DNA of 64,000 nucleotides. Origin: Microvirga vignae. GTDB lineage: Bacteria > Pseudomonadota > Alphaproteobacteria > Rhizobiales > Beijerinckiaceae. Of the stretch, positions 16,567 to 26,638 are shown one piece after another. Under the pieces are notes generated by a model. The model did no database searches, was not told where the DNA came from, and worked only from the letters and a program-made list of their open reading frames with translations. Position numbers and translations under genes: made by a program. The stretch is taken from NCBI RefSeq assembly GCF_001017175.1, contig NZ_LCYG01000017.1, positions 1 through 64,000 on the forward strand. The letters run 5' to 3'. Position 1 is the first letter of the stretch. Every line of letters begins with the position of its first letter.

Positions 16567-16941
16567 CTAATGATCCCCGTGAGATGTGCGGACGTCCCGC
16601 GGGCTGTTGAGAATTTCCAGGAGGCTGGTTGCGATGTGCCTGGCCTCGTCATCCTTGAGGCGCAGCAGGAAGGGGGGCATCAGGCCGGCCTGCAGGCCCA
16701 CCACCGCCAGTCCGTGCTCATCCGTGCCGACATCGATGGTTGAGGAGGTGACCTCCACCAGTTCTTCCGGAGCGTCATCGCCAGTCTCGCCGCTTTCGCC
16801 GATGGCGATGAGGAGTTGGCTCAGGGCCTTGACGAGCGAGCGCGCGGCATGCGGGTCCATGACGACCGCCGTTGATTGTTCGCCCTTCTGGAAAGCGAGC
16901 TGGATGTTGTCGCCCTCGAGCGTGACGGAAATGCCTGCCAT
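16567..16941 (-). CDS. Conserved hypothetical protein, 124 residues
   Basis: No family recognised. It is soluble and acidic, starting MAGISVTLEGDNIQLAFQKGEQSTAVVMDPHAARSL and ending with an amphipathic helix (DDEARHIATSLLEILN). Codon use is like that of its neighbours and the frame is clean; the longer ORF on the opposite strand has no protein-like composition. It lies between the nucleotidyltransferase and BON-domain genes with about 150-170 bases on each side. Confidence 0.6.
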   Translation of the reverse strand: MAGISVTLEGDNIQLAFQKGEQSTAVVMDPHAARSLVKALSQLLIAIGESGETGDDAPEELVEVTSSTIDVGTDEHGLAVVGLQAGLMPPFLLRLKDDEARHIATSLLEILNSPRDVRTSHGDH

Positions 16942-17107
16942 TGCTTGTCCTCATCCTTCCCAATGGCATATGGGGTCCGTGCGCATTCGGGAAAAGGTAA
17001 GGCCTTGGTACGACAGATGCGCCTTGTCCCCAAGAGGTAGAGGCGCATCAATGTTAGCAGGGGGCGGCTTTTCAGGGGAAATCTTCCCTCTTGAAAAGCC
17101 TCAGAGG

Positions 17108-17929
17108 TCAGGTGCTGTCCTTGCGCCCCGACGATCCGCCTTCACCTGTTCCTGTCGTGCTCATTTCAGGCTGCCCGACCGTTCCGGCGCCCGCTGCGCC
17201 CGCGCCGGAGAGCATGCTGCCGCCCATGCCCATATCGGCATATTGCTGGATGCGCAGGTTGTTCTGCACATGGGTGACACCCGAGACGGTTTCCGCGATG
17301 TCCTCCGCATGGCGCTTCTCGAAGCGGCTGTTTACCGTGCCGCTCAAGGTAACCTCGCGATTGGAGACCGACACCTCGATCTCGGAAGCATCGATATGCG
17401 GATCGTCCGTCAGGCGATCGTTCACGTCTTCCATGATCCGCGCGTCTGAGCGCTGATAGCCCTTCGGCCCGCGGCCGCGATGGTGGCTTGCCTGGCGCAC
17501 GTCCTGTTCGCGGCGGCGCTCGGCTTCCTCATCTCCGAACCAGGAGCGGACCTCGTCTCCGGCGCGCTCGAAGAAGCCTCTGTCCTCATGATAATCGCGG
17601 GAACCGCGACCGAAGGTGGCCGAGCTGTAGCGGTCCTGGTCCCGGCCATAGACACCTACGGTGCGGGGACGATAGCCCCGATCACGGTCCCAGCTTTTGC
17701 CGGAGCTGAAGATCGATGAAGGGTCGTAGTCACGGTCCTCGCCGACGACATCCCGCCAGTCGCGGGCCGAGCCACCCGTGCCGTAGCCGGTGGAATCCCC
17801 GTAATCGCGCCTGGGCGTCCTCTCATAGCTGGCGTCCCGGTTGCGGTCAGGGGCATAGCCGGCACGTTCATTGCCGAAGCCTCGACGGGCGATGTAGCCG
17901 TCCTCGTCGCGATAACGATCATTGGCCAT
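17108..17929 (-). CDS. BON-domain protein with Arg/Asp/Tyr/Gly-rich N-terminus
   Basis: 273 residues from MANDRYRDEDGYIARRGFG; GGAGCGCTCCC precedes this ATG. Residues 1-150 are low complexity, dominated by R, D, G, Y and S, and probably disordered. A SWFGDEEAERRREQD helix follows. Then comes a BON domain (about 175-245): SDARIMEDVNDRLTDDPHIDASEIEVSVSNREVTLSGTV...AEDIAETVSGVTHVQNNLRI. BON domains bind phospholipid or envelope ligands (as in OsmY), but there is no signal peptide here. A perfect sigma-EcfG promoter lies upstream, so it is a likely general-stress protein. Confidence 0.87.
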   Translation of the reverse strand: MANDRYRDEDGYIARRGFGNERAGYAPDRNRDASYERTPRRDYGDSTGYGTGGSARDWRDVVGEDRDYDPSSIFSSGKSWDRDRGYRPRTVGVYGRDQDRYSSATFGRGSRDYHEDRGFFERAGDEVRSWFGDEEAERRREQDVRQASHHRGRGPKGYQRSDARIMEDVNDRLTDDPHIDASEIEVSVSNREVTLSGTVNSRFEKRHAEDIAETVSGVTHVQNNLRIQQYADMGMGGSMLSGAGAAGAGTVGQPEMSTTGTGEGGSSGRKDST

Positions 17930-17992
17930 GGGAGCGCTCCTTCCATTGTTTTTGGGGATAGGCCCGCCATTGAGCGAAAGCCTTGCTCCATC

Positions 17993-18017
17993 AACGTGAG
18001 GCCGCAAAAGCCGTTCC
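17993..18017 (-). promoter_or_regulatory. Perfect sigma-EcfG promoter of the BON-domain gene
   Basis: On the minus strand: GGAAC, 16 bases, CGTT. The CGTT element is 64 bases upstream of the chosen start codon. This also argues against the longer upstream ATG at 18088, which would lie beyond the promoter. Confidence 0.82.
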
Positions 18018-18106
18018 TCACGGTACCTTTTGAGAGGTTGTGCTTGAACGCCTTTGCCGGGATCGCCTTGACGGGGTGGTGCAATCATCCGAAGCCGAGG
18101 TTTCCC

Positions 18107-18367
18107 GTGGCGGATCTATCAGACTTGAGCGACGAGGCTTTGGCGGTCTTCGCCTTTGCGGCCTATCACCAGCTCTCCAGCGGACAGGTGGTGAGGAGCG
18201 TAGTCCGGCGCGACGGAGCAGGCCACAAAGCCAGCGACGAGGCCGTTTCCGAGTTGCAGGGCAGGGGGCTTATCGAGGCCGATGGAGATGAGATCCGCTT
18301 CACGGGCGAGGGCGAGAAAGCTCTCCAAGCCCTTGTCTCGAGCTTCAGAGGCGCTCGGGCTACCTAA
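18107..18367 (+). CDS. Small winged-helix-like hypothetical protein
   Basis: 86 residues from a GTG start preceded by CGAGG. The sequence VADLSDLSDEALAVFAFAAYHQLSSGQVVRSVVRRD...SDEAVSELQGRGLIEADGDEIRFTGEGEKALQ has the helix-helix-strand pattern of a compact winged helix (recognition helix DEAVSELQGRGLI, wing GDEIRFTGEG). An upstream ATG at 17996 would run through the divergent sigma-EcfG promoter and was rejected. Function unknown; a DNA-binding role is speculative. Confidence 0.55.
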   Translation: MADLSDLSDEALAVFAFAAYHQLSSGQVVRSVVRRDGAGHKASDEAVSELQGRGLIEADGDEIRFTGEGEKALQALVSSFRGARAT

Positions 18368-18561
18368 CATGGCTTAGCCGTCCTGCCTTGCAATTGCCCT
18401 ATCCTTACCCTACCTTCTCGCCATCGACATTTGGCCGGACGACTGGGCTACTTCGCTTTGGCACTGCCGGGCGCACGTTCCTTCTCTCTACCAATATCGA
18501 CTAACGGGCGAATTGGCTTTGAGCCCCCGCCCACGTGCAAGCGACAGTGAAAGGATTTCCC

Positions 18562-18771
18562 ATGGAACAGGGAACCGTGAAGTGGTACAATGAAACCAAG
18601 GGTTATGGTTTCATCCAGCCCGACAATGGCGGCAAGGACGTATTCGTGCATGCGACCGCGCTTGAGCGCGCCGGTATGCGCGGTCTGCGCGAAGGTCAGA
18701 AGATCTCCTACGAGCTTCAGACTGACCAGCGCACCGGCCGCACCTCTGCAGTGAACCTGCAGAACGCGTAA
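18562..18771 (+). CDS. cspA: CspA-family cold-shock protein
   Basis: 69 residues from MEQGTVKWYNETKGYGFIQPD. Both RNA-binding motifs are visible: KGYGFI (RNP1) and DVFVHAT (RNP2). The single cold-shock OB fold destabilises RNA secondary structure. AAAGGA precedes the start. The 190-base leader from 18372 holds no gene and could contain the long 5' UTR usual for csp genes. An infA gene follows after a hairpin. Confidence 0.93.
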   Translation: MEQGTVKWYNETKGYGFIQPDNGGKDVFVHATALERAGMRGLREGQKISYELQTDQRTGRTSAVNLQNA

Positions 18772-18783
18772 GGTTTGATACTT

Positions 18784-18806
18784 GAGAGCGTGTCCGGCAC
18801 GCTCTC
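18784..18806 (+). terminator. Hairpin after cspA
   Basis: GAGAGCGTG-tccgg-CACGCTCTC, 12 bases past the stop. Only a short T tract follows, so it may be leaky and allow read-through into infA. Confidence 0.6.
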
Positions 18807-18863
18807 TTGCCTATCGGCCGTTCCGCTTGAGGGGCGGCTTTTTTATTATGAGAAAGGCTTTGC

Positions 18864-19145
18864 ATGGCAAAGGAAGAACTGATCACCTTCGAAGGACTTG
18901 TGACCGAGATTCTGCCGGATGCGCGCTACCGCGTGCAGCTCGACAATGGCCATGAGGTCATCGCTTACACGGCCGGCAAGATGAAGAAGAACCGCATCAA
19001 GACGCTCGCGGGTGACCGCGTCACCGTCGAGATGTCGCCCTACGATCTCGAAAAGGGCCGGCTCATCTTCCGCCACAAGGACTCGGGTGCATCGTCCGGC
19101 CCGCGTCCACCGCAGCGCGGCGGCCAGCAGTTCCGGCGCCGGTAA
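18864..19145 (+). CDS. infA: Translation initiation factor IF-1, extended form
   Basis: 93 residues. The S1/OB fold is complete: [72 protein letters not shown]. Ordinary IF-1 is about 72 residues, so this copy carries roughly 20 extra C-terminal residues rich in R, G, P and Q ([14 protein letters not shown]). Paired with cspA, it is probably the accessory IF-1 paralogue seen in Methylobacteriaceae and relatives rather than the housekeeping copy. That is an inference, since the rest of the genome is not visible. Confidence 0.9.
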   Translation: MAKEELITFEGLVTEILPDARYRVQLDNGHEVIAYTAGKMKKNRIKTLAGDRVTVEMSPYDLEKGRLIFRHKDSGASSGPRPPQRGGQQFRRR

Positions 19146-19200
19146 GCCGATTGCGCGCGCCTTAAGCGGCGCAATTCCTGTCTCGTCGTTCGATGAATGA

Positions 19201-19236
19201 AAGCCCGGGAGCGGTCTTCCGCTTCGCCGGGCTTTG
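19201..19236. terminator. Bidirectional terminator between infA and ecfG
   Basis: AAAGCCCGG...CCGGGCTTT with an inner AGCGG/CCGCT stem, lying between two convergent genes. A- and T-runs on both sides allow it to act in either direction. Confidence 0.7.
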
Positions 19237-19256
19237 GCGTTTGGAATCGACGGGGA

Positions 19257-19805
19257 TCAGGCCACCGCGTGCATGACCGAGAGGGTGACGCGATCGGGGC
19301 CGATATCCTCATCCATATCCTCGAAGTGCATGAGTTCTGCGAGGCGATTGCGCGCACGGTTCACGCGGCTCTTGATGGTGCCAACGGCGCAGCCGCAGAT
19401 CTCCGCCGCCTGCTCGTAGGAGAATCCCGAAGCGCCGACCAGCAGCAGCGCCTCGCGTTGATCATGCGGCAGACGTGCGAGAGCCTTCTGCAGATCCTCG
19501 AAATCGAGGTGGGGCATCTGGTCCGGCTGCACGGAAAGGGCGGCTGCGTACTTGCCGTCAGCATCCTCCACCTCGCGCCGCCGCTTGCGGTATTCGGAGT
19601 GGAAGAGATTGCGCAGGATGGTGAAGAGCCACGCCTGCATGTTGGTGCCAGGCTGGAAGCGATCGATATTGGCGATCGCGCGCATCAATGTTTCCTGAAC
19701 GAGATCGTCCGCACGGTCCACGTTGTTCGTCAGAGAAATGGCGAAGGCGCGCAGGTTGGGCGTCGCCTTGAGCATGGAATCGCGAAGATCGGTATCGATG
19801 CTCAT
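19257..19805 (-). CDS. ecfG: General stress response sigma factor EcfG (ECF15 type)
   Basis: 182 residues. The sigma2 domain includes LRAFAISLTNNVDRADDLVQETLMRAI and the -10 recognition stretch NMQAWLFTILRNLFHSEYRKRRREVED. Sigma4 reads ALARLPHDQREALLLVGASGFSYEQAAEICGCAVGTIKSRVNRARNRLAELM. Both closely resemble EcfG. It overlaps upstream nepR by 4 bases and should be sequestered by NepR until phosphorylated PhyR binds NepR. No phyR or phyK homologue is present in the window. Confidence 0.93.
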   Translation of the reverse strand: MSIDTDLRDSMLKATPNLRAFAISLTNNVDRADDLVQETLMRAIANIDRFQPGTNMQAWLFTILRNLFHSEYRKRRREVEDADGKYAAALSVQPDQMPHLDFEDLQKALARLPHDQREALLLVGASGFSYEQAAEICGCAVGTIKSRVNRARNRLAELMHFEDMDEDIGPDRVTLSVMHAVA

Positions 19806-20029
19806 GATTGCTGTTTCTCCGGCTTCCGTTCGTCCAAACGATTGATGATCTCGATGAAACGATCCGGAACCGGCTGCTCTCCGAGCGCTAGTGCTTCATA
19901 AAATTGACGCAGACGCTGACCGAGCTGGGACTGAACCGAACGGCTGAGCGCTGGCGACGAGGACTTTCTGAGGCCCGGAACAGGCTCTGGATCGTAGTGG
20001 GGCATGTGACTTGGATTCTTTTTCTGCAT
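19802..20029 (-). CDS. nepR: Anti-sigma factor NepR
   Basis: 75 residues. The conserved helical core is LGQRLRQFYEALALGEQPVPDRFIEIINRLDE (about residues 36-67), diagnostic of NepR, which clamps EcfG and is itself titrated by PhyR-P. The variable N-terminus is polar. Its ATGA stop/start overlap with ecfG gives the expected stoichiometric coupling. A perfect sigma-EcfG promoter lies about 80 bases upstream, so the pair is probably autoregulated. Confidence 0.92.
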   Translation of the reverse strand: MQKKNPSHMPHYDPEPVPGLRKSSSPALSRSVQSQLGQRLRQFYEALALGEQPVPDRFIEIINRLDERKPEKQQS

Positions 20030-20108
20030 CGGGTCGTCCTGATCCGTAGAGAGCGGCGACCTCCCGCAGGGGTCGCGCTACACGGCGGCACCCAATCGCC
20101 GTGAGTGT

Positions 20109-20133
20109 AACGCCAAGCCATCTTGATCGTTCC
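20109..20133 (-). promoter_or_regulatory. Perfect sigma-EcfG promoter of nepR-ecfG
   Basis: On the minus strand: GGAAC, 16 bases, CGTTA. It predicts a start site near 20100 and a leader of about 70 bases before nepR. Confidence 0.85.
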
Positions 20134-20176
20134 TTTACGGCAGAGATTCATTCCGCGTGATTCCGCGCGGTATTCG

Positions 20177-20201
20177 GGAACCAAATTCCAACGGCCAAGT
20201 T
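20177..20201 (+). promoter_or_regulatory. Near-consensus sigma-EcfG promoter of the DUF3309 gene
   Basis: GGAAC, 16 bases, AGTT (one mismatch to CGTT), about 105 bases upstream of the DUF3309 start and divergent from the nepR promoter. Confidence 0.4.
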
Positions 20202-20306
20202 TCCCTGCAACAGCTCAGTTTCGGTTGAGGTCCGCGAACTCTGTTGCGTGGTCGTCCGCGCAGGAAGAAGTGCTCCTCCAGCCGAAGCCAAGATTGGAGG
20301 CACATC

Positions 20307-20465
20307 ATGGCCGTCAGCACCATCCTGCTTATTCTCGTTATTCTTCTGCTCATCGGCGCCGTGCCGGCGTGGCCCTACAGCCGCGGCTGGGGCTACGGCC
20401 CGAGCGGCCTTCTCGGCGTGATCCTGCTGATCCTCATCATCCTGCTGCTGATGGGACGGCTCTGA
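20307..20465 (+). CDS. DUF3309 small membrane protein
   Basis: 52 residues: MAVSTILLILVILLLIGAVP, then the PYSRGWGYGPSG core, then LLGVILLILIILLLMGRL. Two very hydrophobic helices flank a conserved W-P-Y-S-R-G-W-G-Y loop, the DUF3309 (PF11752) pattern. GGAGG precedes the ATG. Such peptides are usually stress-induced inner-membrane proteins of unknown role. The neighbouring nepR-ecfG and a sigma-EcfG-like promoter support that here. A terminator follows. Confidence 0.9.
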   Translation: MAVSTILLILVILLLIGAVPAWPYSRGWGYGPSGLLGVILLILIILLLMGRL

Positions 20466-20486
20466 CGGGCAACGGCGACGATGATA

Positions 20487-20512
20487 AAAAGGCGGCCTTC
20501 GAGCCGCCTTTT
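20487..20512 (+). terminator. Rho-independent terminator of the DUF3309 gene
   Basis: AAAAGGCGGC-cttcga-GCCGCCTTTT, a perfect stem running into a T-rich tract. Confidence 0.9.
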
Positions 20513-20921
20513 GCTTTTGCGCCTAGATCTGTTCTGGCGTCGGGTTGCTCAGCTTGTATCCATCCGCAGATTCCCATCGGCCGTCGCATCATAGTTACAA
20601 TTCTGCCACCGGCATTCGAGAGCTCGCCTCTGGCGGCAGGCATCGCGTCCCTCGAGCGGTGCAGGCTTCTTGAATGGCAGGGCCGACTCTCATCAAGTCA
20701 TTGTGCTGAGAAAGAATCCCGTCATTTGCCATCTTGGCGATTAAGGGGGCGCTCTCGAATTCATGCGAGGGGCAGCCGATATGCAACGAGATCTCGCTGT
20801 TCATGTCTGGCCAATCCACGCAAGCGCGAGGCATCGCAGGCCCGACCGGTCGCTAAGAGCAAAAGACATTCCGGGTTCTCGCCCAACAGTGTAGATTAGG
20901 TCAGGGGCTTCGGAGAAAGCG
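20513..20921. other. Intergenic region without a supported gene
   Basis: About 400 bases between the DUF3309 terminator and the cyclase gene. A short minus-strand frame at 20595-20834 has no ribosome binding site or family resemblance. No hairpin or known promoter motif stands out. Confidence 0.5.
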
Positions 20922-21734
20922 ATGCCCATTTTCCTGGATCGTCATGACCTGAAGGGTTTGACAGCCGCGGATATCGCCGAGGCTCACCGGAAGGATTTGG
21001 AAGTGCAGGGGCGCTACGGAGTGCGCTTCCTGACTTATTGGTTCGATGACACCCGCGGCACGGCATTTTGCCTCATCGACGCTCCCGATATTGAGACGGC
21101 CATGCGGGTTCATGACGAGGCACATGGAGCGATCGCACGGGACGTTATCGAGGTCGATCTCTCTGCCGTAGAAGCTTTCTTGGGCCGTGTTTCTGATCCG
21201 ACACCGGCGGCGCGAGGCTCCAAGCCGCTGATCGATCCGGCCATGCGCACCATCATGTTCACGGACATTGTCGATTCGACCGGAATGACGGCTCGTCTAG
21301 GCGATGTGCGAGCGGTTGAGATGGTGCGGGCTCATGATGCACTGGTGCGTCGAGCCCTGAACGACAAGGGCGGGCGTGAGGTCAAGCATACCGGCGACGG
21401 CATTATGGCGTCATTCGACGATGTGGTCGCAGGCGTGGAATGCGCCCGCGCGATTCAACAGGCCTTCGATGCCTTCAATCTTGCGAGCCGGGAGAAGCTC
21501 CAAGTGCGGATAGGGCTCGATGCCGGCGAGCCGGTGGCCGATCATAACGATTTGTTCGGAGCGACCGTTCAGATGGCGGCCCGGCTCTGCCAAAGTGCCG
21601 AGCCTGACACCATCGTGGTTTCCGAAGTCGTGTCCGGACTGTTGCCGGATCGGGTCAAGCTCATGAACCTCGGTCAAAAAGCCTTGAAAGGTTTTGCGCG
21701 GCCTGTTGCTGCATTCGAAGTGGCTTGGCGCTGA
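20922..21734 (+). CDS. DUF4242 - class III nucleotidyl cyclase fusion protein
   Basis: 270 residues, soluble. Residues 1-80 form a DUF4242 (SCO4226-like) ferredoxin-fold domain: MPIFLDRHDLKGLTAADIAEAHRKDLEVQGRYGVRFLTYWFDD...FCLIDAPD. Residues about 105-265 are a class III adenylate/guanylate cyclase domain. It has the metal-binding Asp in IMFTDIVDSTGM, then HTGDGIMASFDD, GLDAGEP and a C-terminal KGFARPVAAFEV. cAMP or cGMP production is expected, probably as a homodimer. The small-ligand or metal-binding DUF4242 module may be a sensor; that is inference. The Crp/Fnr protein at 58.2 kb is not linked. Confidence 0.88.
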   Translation: MPIFLDRHDLKGLTAADIAEAHRKDLEVQGRYGVRFLTYWFDDTRGTAFCLIDAPDIETAMRVHDEAHGAIARDVIEVDLSAVEAFLGRVSDPTPAARGSKPLIDPAMRTIMFTDIVDSTGMTARLGDVRAVEMVRAHDALVRRALNDKGGREVKHTGDGIMASFDDVVAGVECARAIQQAFDAFNLASREKLQVRIGLDAGEPVADHNDLFGATVQMAARLCQSAEPDTIVVSEVVSGLLPDRVKLMNLGQKALKGFARPVAAFEVAWR

Positions 21735-21757
21735 CACGCGGGTGGCAGGGGGCAATG

Positions 21758-24463
<2,706 letters not shown>

Positions 24464-24464
24464 A

Positions 24465-24479
24465 GAACGAATATGGTAC
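24465..24479 (-). promoter_or_regulatory. Degenerate LexA-like box at the uvrB start
   Basis: GTAC-CATATTC-GTTC on the minus strand, one mismatch from GTTC-N7-GTTC, ending two bases before the ATG. It is weak evidence of SOS control. Confidence 0.3.
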
Positions 24480-24509
24480 AAAAAAGTGAAGATTGAAAGG
24501 GTCGGAGAT

Positions 24510-25299
24510 CTCTTCCCAACCGTCAGGATGGAAAGACCGGCGAGGTCGAGACACACTTCCCCGCAGGCGAGGCCGATCTGAAGAACGTCGATACCAAGAC
24601 GGATGGCAAGATCGATCTGAGTGCCTCGCAGGACGGAGCTCTTCGTGAGCCCGACGCCGGGCATTGGCTCGACTCCAGCCGTTTCGCGACGGCCAACGAA
24701 GGTGATTGGAAGGGCGGCTCGCGCGGCCTTACCATCTTCAACAGGGACGGCTCCGTTGCCTACGAATCCGCCGCGAGCCTGGAGCACGAGATCGTATCGC
24801 TCGGCCACTATCCTGAGAAGCGCAACAAAATGGGCGCGGAAACCGAAGGTGTGGAACTGGCCGCTACGGCAACGAACGCCTAATCTTCGTCGGCTCCGAG
24901 CGCGCATCCATCGTGGTCGTGTATCGCGATACGGGCGCAGCACCGGAGCTGCTGCAGGTCCTGCCGACGGGCATTGGCCCCGAAGGCCTGCTCGCCATTC
25001 CCTCCCGCAACCTGTTCGTCGCGACGAGCGAAACCGATCTGCACGGCGATGGCGGTGCTGCCCCTCACGTGATGATCTATCAGCGCGCCGAGCGTGAAGC
25101 TCCTGCTTATCCCACCATCCGCTCGACCAAGAGCACCGATGGCCTGCCGATTGCTTGGGGCGCATTGTCCGGCATCGCGGCTGACAAGGTGGAGAGCTTC
25201 GCCATCAACGCTGCGGGCGATGCCTACATCATCGCGGACAATGATGGCGTGGACAACTCGTCCGGCGAGACGCAGTTCATCAAGCTCGGAGAGCTCTGA
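24510..25299 (+). pseudogene. Truncated, frameshifted phytase-like esterase/choice-of-anchor I protein
   Basis: No start codon and no N-terminal half remain. From about 24515 one frame reads as a real protein ([20 protein letters not shown] ... [19 protein letters not shown] ... [16 protein letters not shown]). It hits TAA after GVELAA. One base appears to be missing near 24863-24865. The next frame continues [20 protein letters not shown] and runs to a normal-looking C-terminus (ADNDGVDNSSGETQFIKLG). The motifs fit the secreted beta-propeller esterase-like/phytase-like or choice-of-anchor I group. It is a dead remnant abutting the uvrB start. Confidence 0.75.
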
Positions 25300-25349
25300 G
25301 CGTCTGCTGTCAAGGCTTGAACGAGTGCGAGAGGGCTGCTCCTGGGGCC

Positions 25350-25453
25350 GCGGACCCAAAAGTGGATTCCAGTCTTGGGATTCATCCGATGCTCATTTCC
25401 TAGAGTAGCGCATCGTGCGGAAAACCGGGCCCACTTTTCCGCACGATGCGCTA
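25350..25453. repeat. Composite dispersed repeat, copy 1 (module B then A)
   Basis: Module B (25350-25392) begins cggacccaaaagtggattcc and ends atccgatgctc. Module A (25407-25452) is a perfect 18-bp inverted repeat, AGCGCATCGTGCGGAAAA with a 10-base loop. The same two modules occur in reverse order and orientation at 61053-61162. Confidence 0.8.
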
Positions 25454-25471
25454 GAGCAGCCCTTGTTCGTT

Positions 25472-26521
25472 TTAGGCCGTGTGTTTCCGAGCCTTCTTGC
25501 CTCCCCGCAGCGCCTTCACCAATGGCACGGCCACATAGTGGATGAGCGGGATCAGCACGGCGCCCAGCAGGAGGCCGAAGAGGCCCGAGCCTGCTGCCGT
25601 AACAAGCCATTCCACAGCGCCGCTGAAGGCGGGGAGCGCATGAGCTGCGGCAGCCGCGATGTCGTGGATCGTGTGGCCCAGCCACGCGAAACCGTAACCT
25701 TCGAGCCCGTGAACGATGATGCCGCCGCCGACCCAGATCATCGCAGCGGTGCCGACGACCCCGAGAATGCGCAGGAGCACCGGCATCGCGCGCACGAGGC
25801 CGCGCCCGAAGCCGCGCGTGATCGGAGCGAGCGCTCTGTCGACGGATGAGGAGCCATTCCCGTTGCGCCGCACGAGGCTGGAGACCGGGCGGTCGTTGGT
25901 GGCGAGTGCCACACCCGCATCATCCGCCTTCACAATCAGCGCCACGCCGCCATAGACCAGCGCCGTGATGCCGATGCCGACCGCTGCGAGCACAAAGGCC
26001 TGCATCGTTGTCGAGGCCTCGGAGACAGTGCCAAGCGTGATCGCCATGATCTCGGCGGAGAGGATGAAGTCGGTCTTGATCGCGCCGCTGACCTTCTCGT
26101 CCTCAACACTCTGGGCCGTCTGCACCGCTTCGCCGACCGCGGCCTCATGCTGATGCGCGCCGTGAGGGAAGAGCGCTTCAAAGACCTTTTCCGAGCCCTC
26201 ATAGCAGAGATAGGCGCCGCCAATCATGAGCAGCGGCGTGATGGCCCAGGGCGCAACGAAACTCAGGAGCAGTGCTGCCGGCAGCAGATAGATCAGCTTG
26301 TTCTTGAGAGAGCCCCAAGCGATCTTGCCGACGATGGGCAATTCGCGCGAGGCCGCAAAGCCCACCACGTAGCGCGGTGTGACCGCCGCATCGTCGATCA
26401 CCACACCCGCTGCCTTCGCGCCCGCCTTGGCCGCCTGAGCCCCCACATCATCCAGGGAGGCTGCGGCCACCTTGGCCAAACCTACAATGTCGTCCAGCAG
26501 GGCGATCAGGCCGATGCTCAT
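25472..26521 (-). CDS. DUF808 (YedI-like) inner-membrane protein
   Basis: 349 residues from MSIGLIALLDDIVGLAKVAAASLDDVGAQAAKAGAKAAGVVIDDAAVTPRYV, the hallmark DUF808 N-terminus. About seven hydrophobic segments are visible (for example LIYLLPAALLLSFVAPWAIT, MQAFVLAAVGIGITALVYGG, LLLGAVLIPLIHYVAVPLV). The conserved EDEKVSGAIKTDFILSAEIMAI loop lies between them. The extra upstream residues of the longer frame are not family-like. DUF808 proteins are widespread and of unknown function. Confidence 0.92.
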   Translation of the reverse strand: MSIGLIALLDDIVGLAKVAAASLDDVGAQAAKAGAKAAGVVIDDAAVTPRYVVGFAASRELPIVGKIAWGSLKNKLIYLLPAALLLSFVAPWAITPLLMIGGAYLCYEGSEKVFEALFPHGAHQHEAAVGEAVQTAQSVEDEKVSGAIKTDFILSAEIMAITLGTVSEASTTMQAFVLAAVGIGITALVYGGVALIVKADDAGVALATNDRPVSSLVRRNGNGSSSVDRALAPITRGFGRGLVRAMPVLLRILGVVGTAAMIWVGGGIIVHGLEGYGFAWLGHTIHDIAAAAAHALPAFSGAVEWLVTAAGSGLFGLLLGAVLIPLIHYVAVPLVKALRGGKKARKHTA

Positions 26522-26638
26522 GAGGGCTCCTGTCGAAAGGGAGGCGAAGAGGTTAGAGAGGTTAGAATGCCCGGGAGCAGCTAAACCGCTTCTCCCGGTT
26601 TCGACAACGCCCGAGGTGCAATTTCGGTGCAAAGGCAA

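Noticed and set aside
20595-20834. 79-codon minus-strand frame in the gap after DUF3309
   Set aside because: No ribosome binding site, no family resemblance and atypical composition.
24464-25165. N-terminal extension of the uvrB reading frame by about 234 codons
   Set aside because: It is antisense to a recognisable phytase-like pseudogene, has no UvrB-like sequence, and the composition is Arg/Ser-rich as in a shadow frame.
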